From Terriglobia bacterium (GTDB lineage Bacteria > Acidobacteriota > Terriglobia > JAJPHL01): a stretch of 64,000 bases of DNA. Of the stretch, positions 19,101-27,212 are shown piece after piece. How positions within the stretch are numbered: the stretch's first letter is position 1; each line of letters starts with the position of its first letter. The stretch spans positions 1-64,000 of the forward strand of contig JAJPHL010000042.1 in the NCBI GenBank assembly GCA_021325275.1, written 5' to 3'. The notes beneath the pieces were generated by a model. It was not told the origin of the DNA. It did no database searches and saw nothing but the letters and a program-made list of their open reading frames with translations. Made by a program: the position numbers and the translations under genes.

Positions 19101-19610
19101 GGACAAGTGAACGCGCAGATTCCCGTGGAATTGACGCCGGGCACAACCAGTCAAGTAGCGGCGCGCGGGATTCCATCGGCGGGCGCGGAGATTGACGGGA
19201 TTCCTGAGCCGATCGTGGTTGGATCGGCGCATCCCGGCATTTTCATTGCGGCGGAAACGAGCGCGCCGAATCAAGGCGCGATTCTCAACGTGGCGAATCA
19301 AGTGGTCGACGCCACGAATCCCGCGAAGTCGGGCGACGTCATCGTGATTTTCTGCACCGGACTCGGCGCCACGAATCCGCCGACGGTCACAGGACAAGCG
19401 GCGGCGTCGGGGATCGCGGTGGTGACGCCGGCGGTGACGATTGGCGGTCAGGCGGCGGCGTTGCAGTACGCGGGCGTCGCGCCGGGATTTGTGGGGCTAT
19501 ATCAAATCAACGCGGTGGTGCCGGCCGGAATCGGCACGGGATCGGCGATCAGCTTGGTGGTGACGCAGAACGGTGTCGCGAGCAATGCGGCGACCATCGC
19601 GGTGCACTAA
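16200..19610 (+). CDS. Large secreted Ig-like/BACON protein with TIGR03437 domains at both ends
   Basis: A secreted protein of 1136 residues with a signal peptide (about 1-23). Residues 30-260 form a TIGR03437-type domain (VLNSASFTAPVTPGSAASVFG, LGGVSASLGGFPVPLAFVSP, MDIQVPW). An IPT/TIG-like Ig domain follows (about 270-355), then three or four BACON-like repeats (about 360-770, with the recurring form GGNWLSVSPGTG), then a second TIGR03437 domain to the C-terminus (NAASFAPGADLAPGSIVSVF, GLGATNPPTVTGQ). It is probably an extracellular binding or adhesion protein. The 62-aa secreted gene precedes it by 12 bp. It ends at a hairpin shared with the convergent TPR gene. Confidence 0.85.
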   Translation: MSCRKLSFFLVVAALAIPISLAAQSCSSPPCVVAVLNSASFTAPVTPGSAASVFGSNLAAAGTNANASLQSTWPTSLGGVSASLGGFPVPLAFVSPAQMDIQVPWQLQGQSSAPLIVNTPTGPTAAFTVTIGLNPGIFDNNGVATIVHASNNVAVDSTHPASQGETVKMYCADLGPVNNQPNTGTAPGSVSTTTTMPTVSIGGQAATAQSALLTPPVDQGFIGFSMGSYEVIFTIPANTPTGNQIIITVSIGGATSNPLITSVQAGTVPTITSLSPNTAVAGGPPFTLTVNGTNFAATGAAVNWNGTALTGPSFQGSTKLTVTVPANLIANSGTAQVTVSNTGTSTITSAPATFTITAPTITASPTSLTFTAVEGSSPAGQQVTISSNGFSFDSIASTTSGGNWLSVSPGTGFLSSATVTLAVTVNSSNLTAGTYSGRVTVSAGANLTIPVTLTITAAPPSPQVTVSPTSLIVQATAGATTALVRSITVGDTSSTSLNYVASASTANGGSWLSPLPNSGSVSLHSSATVQVSLNPAGLAAGVYTGTILVTPGPVPVQVKFVISSSGPALLLGQTGLVFTAVAGGASPPAQFLVVSNAGAGTLNWTDAVVRGTGLSTGAGSGSSVAGAASVPILPVQVSTTGLAAGSYYGLLQVASPGAANSPQLVSTVLNVLPTGSVAPLQVAPRAIIFTATAGGAAPAPVALNVSTSNVSRQAATISGGNWLNASATPANGAFSITANQAGLTAGVYLGTVTILPFDGSESQDVSVALIVTPGPSTSAEGRDITPAAASCTPTQLVMAMRQLGNNFSSPVGWPINLEAQVIDDCGNPALSATTIATFSNGDPALVLNGLGNGIYSATWKPTTVSASTSTVTISATQAPLKSATLIFSGQVGANSAPPPIIGSGGVVNAASFAPGADLAPGSIVSVFGANLASSNGNQASSFPLPTTLANIKLTIGGIDAPIFYAGTGQVNAQIPVELTPGTTSQVAARGIPSAGAEIDGIPEPIVVGSAHPGIFIAAETSAPNQGAILNVANQVVDATNPAKSGDVIVIFCTGLGATNPPTVTGQAAASGIAVVTPAVTIGGQAAALQYAGVAPGFVGLYQINAVVPAGIGTGSAISLVVTQNGVASNAATIAVH

Positions 19611-19615
19611 AACCT

Positions 19616-19661
19616 GAGTGCTGAGTAGGCCCTATCACTCAGCACTCACGACTCAGCACTC
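19616..19661. repeat. Family A word-repeat hairpin, second copy
   Basis: GAGTGCTGAGT at 19616-19626 pairs perfectly with ACTCAGCACTC at 19637-19647, and the right arm is repeated at 19651-19661. It lies between the convergent genes ending at 19610 and 19667 and has the same unit as the element at 7515-7569. Confidence 0.8.
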
Positions 19662-19666
19662 ATCAC

Positions 19667-21007
19667 TTATTTCGGCTTGAGGCCCGCGATCGCCGCTTTG
19701 ATCTTCGCGTCGTCGCGCGTACCGGCCAGCGATTGCTGTGCCAATTCGTAAAGCACCACGCCGCGCGGATCGGGCTTTTCTTCCTTCGCCGAAAACGGCT
19801 GCAACGTCTGCACGGCCTGTTGACTCTTGTTCTCCGCCAAATACGCCGCGCCCAGACCCATGCGCAAGAGCGGCGAGAGCGGCAGTTTTTCAAGCGCCGC
19901 CCGAAATGCCGTTTCCGCGAGATCCGCCTTGCCCGCCTGCAAATGACTGTAGCCCAGAGCGAACTGGCTCTGCTCGCCGGGATTCATCTCGGCGGCGCGC
20001 TGCAAATACTGCACCGCATGGTCGTGATCGTTCAGCGCGTCCAAGCTATTTCCCAACAGCGCGTAGATTTCCGGGGCTTCGCCCTTGGTGAGCAGCGTGG
20101 CCAGCACGTCGCGTGCTTGATCGAAGCGCGCGTTGTCGTAGTAGGCCAGCGCCAGACTCATGCCCGCCAGATACGACGTCTTATCGGTTTTCCACGCTCT
20201 CTCCAGCAACTCGATGCCGCGTTCTTTCTCGCCTTCGTGAACCAGCAGTCCGCCTAGATTGGCCATCACCGGCGTGGAACTCGGATTCAACTCGAGACCG
20301 CGCTCCAGATATTTGCGGGCTTCGGCTTTTTCTCCCAGCGCCGCCGAGTTCGACGCCAGCAGCAACAACACTTGCTCGGATTCGCGAACCTTGGGCGGCA
20401 ATTTCAGCAGCACGCCGCGCGCTTGCGCCGGATGATTCAACGCCGATTCGCAGAGCGCCAGCAAATACGCCGGTTCCACTTCCTGGGGACGCGCTCTCAC
20501 CACTTTCTCGAGCAGCGGCTGCGCCTCGGCGAAGGCATTCACCTGCACGTAGATCGTCGCCAGATTGAAATTCGCGGCGAGATTCGTGGGATCGAGCGAA
20601 AGACTCTTGCGCAGCGCCGTCACCGAGTCGTCGCCGCGTCCCGCGTCGGCGTATGCCGCACCGAGCGTCGCATAGGATTGTCCCGAAGGCTTGAGCTTCA
20701 CCGATTTCTCGAGATACGGCAGCGCGCCCGGCGTGTTGCCTTTCATCGCCAGAAGCGTTCCCATGCCCAAGTTGTAGTCGGCGTTTTCCGGCGCGGATTT
20801 CAGCAGGCGCGTGATCACCGGCTCGGCCTCGTCGATGCGCCCTTGCTTCAGCGCTTCCATCGCGGCGACAAATTCTCTGTTGACCGCGGGCCCGGCGGCC
20901 GCGGGACGGCTCGGTTGTGCGGTGGGCGCGGCGGGCTTCGCTTGCGCGAACGCCACGGCGGCGATCAAGAGTGCGGTGGGTAGCGTCAGTAAAAGAATTT
21001 TCCTCAT
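19667..21007 (-). CDS. Secreted TPR-repeat protein
   Basis: A 446-residue protein with a signal peptide (residues 1-21), an Ala/Pro linker and about 10 tetratricopeptide repeats from residue 50 to the end. The repeats show the usual pattern, for example ALKQGRIDEAEPVITRLLKS and YLQRAAEMNPGEQSQFALGY. No catalytic domain is present, so it is probably a periplasmic scaffold. A perfect palindrome with TCAGGC arms (21043-21055) lies 36 bp upstream of the start and could be an operator. Confidence 0.85.
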   Translation of the reverse strand: MRKILLLTLPTALLIAAVAFAQAKPAAPTAQPSRPAAAGPAVNREFVAAMEALKQGRIDEAEPVITRLLKSAPENADYNLGMGTLLAMKGNTPGALPYLEKSVKLKPSGQSYATLGAAYADAGRGDDSVTALRKSLSLDPTNLAANFNLATIYVQVNAFAEAQPLLEKVVRARPQEVEPAYLLALCESALNHPAQARGVLLKLPPKVRESEQVLLLLASNSAALGEKAEARKYLERGLELNPSSTPVMANLGGLLVHEGEKERGIELLERAWKTDKTSYLAGMSLALAYYDNARFDQARDVLATLLTKGEAPEIYALLGNSLDALNDHDHAVQYLQRAAEMNPGEQSQFALGYSHLQAGKADLAETAFRAALEKLPLSPLLRMGLGAAYLAENKSQQAVQTLQPFSAKEEKPDPRGVVLYELAQQSLAGTRDDAKIKAAIAGLKPK

Positions 21008-21222
21008 AGCTATATCAGAGCCCCAAGTGAAGCCTCATTATATCAGGCTGCCTGATTTCAGGTGGCATGCTGGCTTTCAGTTGAACGGGCTGAAAATGTG
21101 CAGCGAGCCGCGTCCGGCGGACTCCCGAACCCGCCGGGCGCGGTTTTTCAACGGAAGGTTTTTCGTTCATGATCGCGTATTATGAAGTGTCGGTCCCGAC
21201 GCGCTGGCTCCTCGCGAAGGGT

Positions 21223-21245
21223 TAGTACAGTATCCCCTAGTACTA
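21223..21245. promoter_or_regulatory. Inverted repeat TAGTAC-N11-GTACTA
   Basis: Perfect 6-bp arms at 21223-21228 and 21240-21245, about 150 bp upstream of the sigma-54-type promoter at 21394. That is the usual distance for an enhancer-binding site, so it may be an upstream activating sequence. The rest of the 472-bp gap 21008-21479 holds the TCAGGC palindrome (21043-21055) and no credible gene. Confidence 0.4.
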
Positions 21246-21362
21246 TGCTTTGGGTGTCCTGCGTTTTATCCAATTAACGCAAAAGTTTGCGCCGATCAAG
21301 GAAGAGTCGCTCCGATGGCACTTTTTGGTGCACGCAGATGGTTGATAAGAAAGGCTTTAAAT

Positions 21363-21391
21363 ATGGTACCTTTGGACGATTTTTGTACCAT
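21363..21391. promoter_or_regulatory. Inverted repeat ATGGTAC-N15-GTACCAT
   Basis: Perfect 7-bp arms at 21363-21369 and 21385-21391, ending two bases before the -24 element of the predicted sigma-54 promoter. It shares the GTAC core with the repeat at 21223-21245. Confidence 0.45.
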
Positions 21392-21393
21392 TC

Positions 21394-21409
21394 TGGCATC
21401 CGAATTGCA
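21394..21409 (+). promoter_or_regulatory. Predicted sigma-54 (-24/-12) promoter
   Basis: TGGCATC, then CGAA, then TTGCA matches the RpoN consensus TGGCAYR-N4-TTGCW at every defined position with exact spacing. Transcription would start near 21420, about 60 nt before the ATG of the PEP-CTERM gene. PEP-CTERM/exosortase systems are known to be associated with sigma-54 activators of the PrsR type, which fits this position. Confidence 0.7.
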
Positions 21410-21479
21410 TATACTATCGTCGTTAGTCTGCGGTACTGAAGATAGCTGCAAGTCGTGGAGCGAACAATTGGTGAATAAA

Positions 21480-22478
21480 ATGATGCTAAAGATGCGTTTC
21501 TGCGTAGTCCTCACAGTAGCCCTTGGATTGGCAAGCGTACAGTTGCACGCTACGAATGTGAATCCCTTTACGGATCTGAACAACGGTGCCGGCCCCGGTA
21601 GTTGGAGGGTTCTTACGTTGGGCATTTGCACCACCGTGAATCCGATTTCGTGCGATCAAACCGGCAACAACAACGTGTCCCTCTCGTCGAATTCGCAAAT
21701 CGTTGAAGGCAACGTCGGCGTCGGACCGCACGGCAACATTGCCTTGACCGGCGCGGGCAGTGCGATCCGCGGCGATCTTGATCTCCAGAACGGAACGATT
21801 CCGTCGTTCGGCTCGGGCACGAACATTTTTGGCACCATCAATAACGGCGTAAGCGGCATCAATGCAAATACGATTCTCAACACCGCCGTAGCCTCCGCGC
21901 TGGTGGCGTACAACGACGCCCGAAACGACGCCGCGACGATCGGCGTCACCAATATCGGCAATCTCGGCACCACGCAAACCATCAATGTCGGCGATGGCTT
22001 GAACGTGATCAACCTTTCGAACTTGACGTTGACCACCGGCGGAAACTTGGTCCTGAATGCCACCGGCACCAATCCCTCGACCACCACCGTGGTCATCAAC
22101 GTGACGGGCACGTTCACGGTGATCAACGACGCCAGCATTACCGAATCCGGCGGCCTTCCGAACTACAACGTGCTGATCAACGTCGTGGGAACCGGAACCG
22201 GTGTTTGCATAACCGGCGGATCGTCTGCCTCATGCAGCTCACCTTCGCCGGTGGGCTTTTCCACCGTCGACGCGGTGATTCTCTCTCCTGACCGCACGGT
22301 CGCCATGGATGCGGGCGTTGTCGACGGCGAGGTCATCGCCGGCGGTACGACTACCGGCACCGGCCTGACGCTGACGAAGACCTCCACGATCGATGCACCG
22401 GAACCCGCCACGCTGCTGTTAGTTTCGACCGGGCTCACAAGTCTGTACTTGCGTCGCCGCCGGCGGAAGCTCAGCTAG
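21480..22478 (+). CDS. PEP-CTERM sorting-domain protein (choice-of-anchor A-like)
   Basis: A secreted protein of about 332 residues: signal peptide (MRFCVVLTVALGLASVQLHA), a Gly/Asn/Thr-rich beta-type body, and a C-terminal sorting signal APEPATLLL, hydrophobic stretch, then RRRRRK. This is the PEP-CTERM tripartite signal processed by exosortase. The body shows IVEGNVGVGPHGNIAL and MDAGVVDGEVIAGG, reminiscent of the choice-of-anchor A domain. The start is taken at 21480; the longer open frame from 21315 would translate the promoter region. A sigma-54-type promoter precedes it, and a hairpin and a PrsT-like gene follow. No exosortase gene is in the window. Confidence 0.82.
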   Translation: MMLKMRFCVVLTVALGLASVQLHATNVNPFTDLNNGAGPGSWRVLTLGICTTVNPISCDQTGNNNVSLSSNSQIVEGNVGVGPHGNIALTGAGSAIRGDLDLQNGTIPSFGSGTNIFGTINNGVSGINANTILNTAVASALVAYNDARNDAATIGVTNIGNLGTTQTINVGDGLNVINLSNLTLTTGGNLVLNATGTNPSTTTVVINVTGTFTVINDASITESGGLPNYNVLINVVGTGTGVCITGGSSASCSSPSPVGFSTVDAVILSPDRTVAMDAGVVDGEVIAGGTTTGTGLTLTKTSTIDAPEPATLLLVSTGLTSLYLRRRRRKLS

Positions 22479-22507
22479 TTCCACGCCAACACCATCGATA
22501 TATAATG

Positions 22508-22531
22508 AGGGAGACGCTACAGCGTCTCCCT
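22508..22531 (+). terminator. Perfect 11-bp hairpin between the PEP-CTERM and TPR genes
   Basis: AGGGAGACGCT (22508-22518) and AGCGTCTCCCT (22521-22531) are perfectly complementary with a 2-nt centre. There is no T-tract, so it could be a terminator without a U-tail, an mRNA-stabilising hairpin or an operator. A TATAAT hexamer stands directly before it at 22501-22506, which may be a -10 box for the next gene and would place the hairpin at the start of that transcript. Confidence 0.6.
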
Positions 22532-22563
22532 GACTCTACGCATTGATCAGCCAAGGTTTCTTG

Positions 22564-24735
22564 ATGAAGTTCGTTTCCAAGACCGGGTTCGGGCTCCTTT
22601 CGCTCACTGCACCGTTGGTGCTTCTTTGCGGCTGTGACCGCGCCAATCACTACGAAAAGGGCATGGAGTGGGTCGCGAAGAAAGACTACAGCCACGCCTT
22701 GGTGGAAATGCGCAAGGCGATGGCCAAGGATCAGGGAACCGCCGATACGTACTACCAAGCCGGCGTCGCGGCCATGGAGTTGAGCGCGAACGCCGACGCC
22801 AAACGCTACCTCGACGCCGCCGACAATCTGGCGGGTCCGCGATCCAAACTGGATCTCGATATCAAGGCGCGCCTTGCTTCCCTGGCGCTGCTGCGCCGTG
22901 ACTTCAAGGATTCCCGCGATCTCGCGAAATGGGTGCTTGATCGCGATCCGAAAAACGCCAAGGCTCACGAGGTCCTGGTGTTTTCCTTAACCGCGCTGGC
23001 GCAGCCCGAACAAGCCGCGCAGGAAATGGACCTGTGGCTGGCGTCGGATCCATCGAGCCAACGTGAGCGCATGGTGCGCTCGGCGATCTCGCTCTCGAAA
23101 GAAGATCTGCCGGAGGCCATCAAGCAATTGGAAGACGCCGCGGCGCAGCAAAACCACACAGCGCAGACGCTGGTTTCGCTCGGCAATCTCTATCAGGCCG
23201 CGGGAAACTACGCCAAGGCGCAGGAAGCGTATCAAAAGGGCGCCGAGATCGATCCCGGCGACATCGAACCGCGAAAAGGCATGGCCTGGATGTACGCGCG
23301 TATGGGCAAACTGGACAAAGCGCACGAAGAGTTTCGCCATATCGCGGAAGTGAAGCCCGACGATCCGGAAGCGCGCGGCGCGCTGGCCGCCTTCTTCATG
23401 GCACAGCACCGCTTGAACGAAGCGATCGCCGAAATGGAGCGCTTGACCAAGCAATATCCGAAGGACGTCTACAATCGTGGGCGCCTAGCCGCGGCGTATC
23501 TACTCACCGGACAGCGGGCCAGGTCGCGTGAGCTTGTCAACACGCTCATCAAGGAGGACCCCAGCAATCCGCAACATACGCTGCTCGCGGGCATCCTCGA
23601 CTTTCAGGACGGCCAGGTCGACAAGGCCATCGTGGAATTGAACAACTCGATGGAATATCGCCCGTCGGCCATCGCGCTGTACTTCATCGGCGCGTGCCAA
23701 GATCGCAAGGGCGATATGCAGCAGGCGCAAGTGGCCATGACGCGGGCCTTGCGCATGGATCCCGATCTCATCGGCGCGCGATTGTGGCTGGCGGAATACT
23801 GGCTTCAACAATCGGCTCCCACGACGGCTCTCACGATGTTGCAGCAGGATCCTCAGGCGAAGAATCCTCCGCCCGTCGAGCAATTATTGCTGACGCGCGT
23901 CTACTCGGCGATGGGGCACTACGATTTGGCCTCCAAGGAAATGGACGATTTGCGCGCCAAACATCCCAACAGCGTGCCGGCCTACTACGCGGACGCCTTG
24001 CGCTTCCTGAACAAACGCCAGTGGGCGCAAGCGCGCGGAGCGTTGGAGCAGGCGCTTGATCACGATCCCAGCGCGATCAACATGCTGTCGGTGATCGTGC
24101 AATGTTATTTCGCCGAAGGCAAGCCCAAGGACGCCGTGGAGCGCGTGCGCAAGCAAGTGGAGCGCTTCCCGAAATCGTACGTACATTTCCAATTGCTCGC
24201 TGAAACCGAGCGCGCCGCCGGCGACTACGGCTCGGCCAAGGTGGCGTTTGAACGCGCCATCGCGCTGAGTCCCGAATCGCCGGGCCCGGTGCTGGGGCTG
24301 GTGCAGACACTGGTGGTTTCCGGCCGCAACGAAGACGCCCGCATCAAGATCAACGATCTGGTGCATCACTGGCCGCAATGGGCGCAATCGTGGATCTTGT
24401 ACGCGGGTTTCATGGAGAATCAGGGCGACTATCCGGAAGCGACCAACGGGTATGAGAAGGCCGTGGCGCTCGATTCCGGCAACGGGCTGGCGCTGAACAA
24501 TCTGGCGTGGCGCATTTTCTCCGATGGCGGCGACATGGATCGCGCGCTGCAAATGGCGCAAAAGGCCCACGAAGCGGAACCGAACAACGCCGCGTACGCC
24601 GATACGCTGGCGATGATCTACATGCGCGTGGGCAGCAAGCCGGAAGCGGAAAAAGTGATGCTCAATGCCGTGAAATTGCAGCCCCGCAACCCGATTTTCC
24701 TGCAGCACCTCGCGGCGATCCAGAAACAGCGGTAA
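22564..24735 (+). CDS. PrsT-like TPR-repeat lipoprotein
   Basis: A 723-residue lipoprotein: a signal sequence ending in the lipobox-like LCGC, then about 16-18 TPR repeats to the C-terminus. The architecture and the opening NHYEKGMEWVAKKDYSHALVEMRKA resemble the PEP-CTERM/TPR system lipoprotein PrsT (TIGR02917), which accompanies exosortase loci. It follows a PEP-CTERM gene by 85 bp, which supports that link. The start is the ATG at 22564, preceded by AAGG at 8 nt; an in-frame upstream start at 22543 would add seven residues. A hairpin lies in the gap before it. Confidence 0.72.
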   Translation: MKFVSKTGFGLLSLTAPLVLLCGCDRANHYEKGMEWVAKKDYSHALVEMRKAMAKDQGTADTYYQAGVAAMELSANADAKRYLDAADNLAGPRSKLDLDIKARLASLALLRRDFKDSRDLAKWVLDRDPKNAKAHEVLVFSLTALAQPEQAAQEMDLWLASDPSSQRERMVRSAISLSKEDLPEAIKQLEDAAAQQNHTAQTLVSLGNLYQAAGNYAKAQEAYQKGAEIDPGDIEPRKGMAWMYARMGKLDKAHEEFRHIAEVKPDDPEARGALAAFFMAQHRLNEAIAEMERLTKQYPKDVYNRGRLAAAYLLTGQRARSRELVNTLIKEDPSNPQHTLLAGILDFQDGQVDKAIVELNNSMEYRPSAIALYFIGACQDRKGDMQQAQVAMTRALRMDPDLIGARLWLAEYWLQQSAPTTALTMLQQDPQAKNPPPVEQLLLTRVYSAMGHYDLASKEMDDLRAKHPNSVPAYYADALRFLNKRQWAQARGALEQALDHDPSAINMLSVIVQCYFAEGKPKDAVERVRKQVERFPKSYVHFQLLAETERAAGDYGSAKVAFERAIALSPESPGPVLGLVQTLVVSGRNEDARIKINDLVHHWPQWAQSWILYAGFMENQGDYPEATNGYEKAVALDSGNGLALNNLAWRIFSDGGDMDRALQMAQKAHEAEPNNAAYADTLAMIYMRVGSKPEAEKVMLNAVKLQPRNPIFLQHLAAIQKQR

Positions 24736-24754
24736 ACTCCACCACGTTCCCGGC

Positions 24755-26155
24755 TCAGGGCTTATAAATCCAATACCCAGGCTTCGCCGGTGGTGATGGC
24801 TGCAGCTTCGGTCGCTGCGGCGGCGCGGTCCCTCGCAACGCCGCGCGGATATCCTCCAGGATATCTCGCTGCTCGATGAAGTAGCTATGTCCCATGAAGT
24901 CCGTGCGAGCCGCCGATGCGTCGACCGTGTCGAGCCCGGGCACCACGAGAATATTCTTTCCACCGTCCCCGGCCCGCGGGTATCCACTGCGTATCCTTTT
25001 CGAGATCATAAGCGCCTGGTCATTACTCGAGCCATACAACGTGACGCGTCGAGACAATTTTTCGAAATACCCAGAGTCGTTCGCGAATTTGTCGGCATCC
25101 ACGTCGGCCGCCGCCGCAACGTACGCGCCCAGATGCGACGCCACCGCGGTGTTTCCTGCCTTGGCCAGATCGCGCAAGGCAAGAGTGACGGCACGGTTTC
25201 CCATGCTGTGGGCGACGATGTGAAAAACCTTGACGCCTGTCTTTGTGGAAAGATCGTTGAGAAAAGTTTGGAGCAGATCGAAAGTCAAGTCGACGTTTTT
25301 CTCGTCGGTGGGGTATCCCCGGAGCGTGCCTTGAGAAGTCCAATCGTAAAAAAGGGCGGGGCCGTCAAGATTTAAGCCAACCGCGAGTTCCGCTGTGCGC
25401 TGGGCGGCTTCCTCGAACGTCACCCGATAGCCGTGAACGAAGACGAGCAGACTGTTGTCTCGGGAGCGGCCGGCTTGCGTTGTCAATTCGGCCAATAGCG
25501 CATCGTGGGAGAGCGGTTCAACCTTGAGCAAGCGAGTACTCAAAGAGATCTCATCGATAAACTCAACCCGAACCGAGAGGATTTCGTCCTTGTGAACGGT
25601 TGCTTCTGAAACCGGCACGGTAACAGTGCAGGCGCCGTACGATAGGCTTTTGCTCTGAACGGTACCGAAGGCCTTGAGCGGATCGGCAGCGCCGGTTGCC
25701 TTCCGGTCCGTCGCGTAAAAGACTTTCTGAGTGATGAAGGTCGGTGCACCCGCTTCGACTACGGCTTTATGCGGCCGAAGATTGACATCGATGGTCACCC
25801 TGATTTCACCGCGCCCTGGGATTTCTACAGGACGGTTCTCAATCTCAAAGCCCCAATGGCGGACTCGAATCGTCAAGCGCCGAATGGTGAATGGTAAGCC
25901 GATGAAGACGTATTCCCCATTAGCGTCGGATGTGGTTCCGAGCAAGGCTCTCGGCGGTCCACTGTCCTGCGCTTGAATCAGTTCAACGGATGCTCCAGCC
26001 AGCGGGCCGGCCGCGTTCTTAACCGTACCCATGATGCTGAAGCTGGCAGGCTCCGTCTCTACTGGAGGCGGAGGGAACTCCTGCGCTGTCGCGAGCGGTG
26101 ACAGCGCGGAGAGAGAAAGCAGCGCGACGCTGCCGAGGATCGTCCTGAGCCGCAT
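24755..26155 (-). CDS. Secreted DUF900-type alpha/beta hydrolase with N-terminal regulatory beta domain
   Basis: A 466-residue secreted enzyme. After a signal peptide (1-24) comes a carboxypeptidase-regulatory-like beta-sandwich (about 38-130: IMGTVKNAAGPLAGASVEL, TTSDANGEYVFIGLP). A DUF900-type alpha/beta hydrolase follows (about 145-440), with LLVFVHGYRVTFEEAAQRTA, the nucleophile elbow VAHSMGNRAV and a late His in MGHSYF. The family is thought to be esterase-like; the substrate is unknown. GGGAGG precedes the ATG by 4 nt. It is 12 bp upstream of the methyltransferase stop on the same strand. Confidence 0.82.
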   Translation of the reverse strand: MRLRTILGSVALLSLSALSPLATAQEFPPPPVETEPASFSIMGTVKNAAGPLAGASVELIQAQDSGPPRALLGTTSDANGEYVFIGLPFTIRRLTIRVRHWGFEIENRPVEIPGRGEIRVTIDVNLRPHKAVVEAGAPTFITQKVFYATDRKATGAADPLKAFGTVQSKSLSYGACTVTVPVSEATVHKDEILSVRVEFIDEISLSTRLLKVEPLSHDALLAELTTQAGRSRDNSLLVFVHGYRVTFEEAAQRTAELAVGLNLDGPALFYDWTSQGTLRGYPTDEKNVDLTFDLLQTFLNDLSTKTGVKVFHIVAHSMGNRAVTLALRDLAKAGNTAVASHLGAYVAAAADVDADKFANDSGYFEKLSRRVTLYGSSNDQALMISKRIRSGYPRAGDGGKNILVVPGLDTVDASAARTDFMGHSYFIEQRDILEDIRAALRGTAPPQRPKLQPSPPAKPGYWIYKP

Positions 26156-26167
26156 GGGTCCTCCCGT

Positions 26168-27184
26168 TTACGCTCGAATACCCTCCACGATACTCACCGG
26201 CGCCTTGGTGGGAATCACGCGCGACAGTTTCAATCCCGCTTCGGCAAACAACGCCGCGAATTCCTTTTTGGTGCGTTCGCGTCCACCGATCACCAGCATC
26301 TGGATGTCGAGCAGTTTTCCCCAGCCTGGATCGTTGCCGGGAGGAATCACGTTGTCCACCACCAGCACCCGGCCCTTGGGATGCATGGCCTCGCGGCAGT
26401 TCTTGAGGATTGCCACGGAACTCACGTCATCCCAGTCGTGCAGGATGTACTTCATGATGTAGACGTCGCCGCCCTTCGGCGCCGATTCGAAGAAGCTTCC
26501 GCCTTCCAGGCGGCATCGCGCAGCAATATCCTTGGCCGTCACGTGGTCGTCTTGCTTGGCCCGCGCGATGACCGAGGGCTGATCGTACAACACGCCTTGC
26601 CACTTGCGATTCGTCCGCAGAATCGCGGCCAGCAGGCTGCCATGGCCGCCGCCCACGTCGACGATCGTTCCTTTGCCTTTCAACTTGCACGCCGCCGCGA
26701 CCGCGGGATTTTCGGCGCGCGACAAGCTGGTCATGGACTCGCCGAAAACCGCGAGATCTTCGGGATGCCTTTCCAGCCGCTCAAAAAAGTTCATGCCGTA
26801 CGCTTTTTGAAAGGCGTTTTCTCCCGTTTGCACGCTGTGCAGCACTTCACACCAAGCCTTCCAGTTGTAAGGCTCGTTGATCATCATCGCCCATCCGTTC
26901 ATGGAGTCGGGAACGTCGGTGCGAAGCAGAGCGGCCAGCGGCGTGAGCTTGAAGCGCCCGTCTTTCGTCTCGGCGAAAACGCCGACGCTCGAGAGCGCGC
27001 GCAGCACGCGGTAGAGCGGCGCCCCTTGCACACGCGCGGCCGTGGCAAGATCGGCGGCGGTGCGTGGGCCTTTCCTCAAGTGATCGGCGATGCGCAACTT
27101 GGCGGCGACGTGAATGAGTCGCGCGACCCAATGGCCGATGGTCATGTTCAACAGGACAGCTTGTGGCGGAAGCTTCTTTGGCAT
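26168..27184 (-). CDS. SAM-dependent O-methyltransferase (acetylserotonin/CrtF type)
   Basis: A 338-residue small-molecule O-methyltransferase of the plant-COMT/ASMT type. It has an N-terminal winged-helix dimerisation domain (HWVARLIHVAAKLRIADHL, then ARVQGAPLYRVLRALSS) and a Rossmann domain with GTIVDVGGGHGSLLAAIL for SAM. LHDWDD carries the catalytic His. The start is placed at ATG 27184; the open frame to 27277 is created by the hairpin repeat at 27213-27294 and is not credible as protein. Substrate unknown. Confidence 0.88.
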   Translation of the reverse strand: MPKKLPPQAVLLNMTIGHWVARLIHVAAKLRIADHLRKGPRTAADLATAARVQGAPLYRVLRALSSVGVFAETKDGRFKLTPLAALLRTDVPDSMNGWAMMINEPYNWKAWCEVLHSVQTGENAFQKAYGMNFFERLERHPEDLAVFGESMTSLSRAENPAVAAACKLKGKGTIVDVGGGHGSLLAAILRTNRKWQGVLYDQPSVIARAKQDDHVTAKDIAARCRLEGGSFFESAPKGGDVYIMKYILHDWDDVSSVAILKNCREAMHPKGRVLVVDNVIPPGNDPGWGKLLDIQMLVIGGRERTKKEFAALFAEAGLKLSRVIPTKAPVSIVEGIRA

Positions 27185-27212
27185 AGAGACAGGATTGTAC
27201 TTCAGGAAGGCC

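Noticed and set aside
16709-19195. An 828-residue ORF in another frame of the Ig-like gene
   Set aside because: Arg/His-rich out-of-frame translation of a repetitive gene.
9261-21240. Shared motif CTAGGGGA(G)TACTGT at 9275-9261 and 21240-21227 (minus strand)
   Set aside because: At 9261 it contains the Shine-Dalgarno site of the TIGR03435 gene, while at 21227 there is no start codon; only two copies, so probably chance.
21315-21479. Coding extension upstream of the PEP-CTERM gene
   Set aside because: The segment contains the sigma-54 promoter and an inverted repeat, and the signal peptide begins only after 21480.
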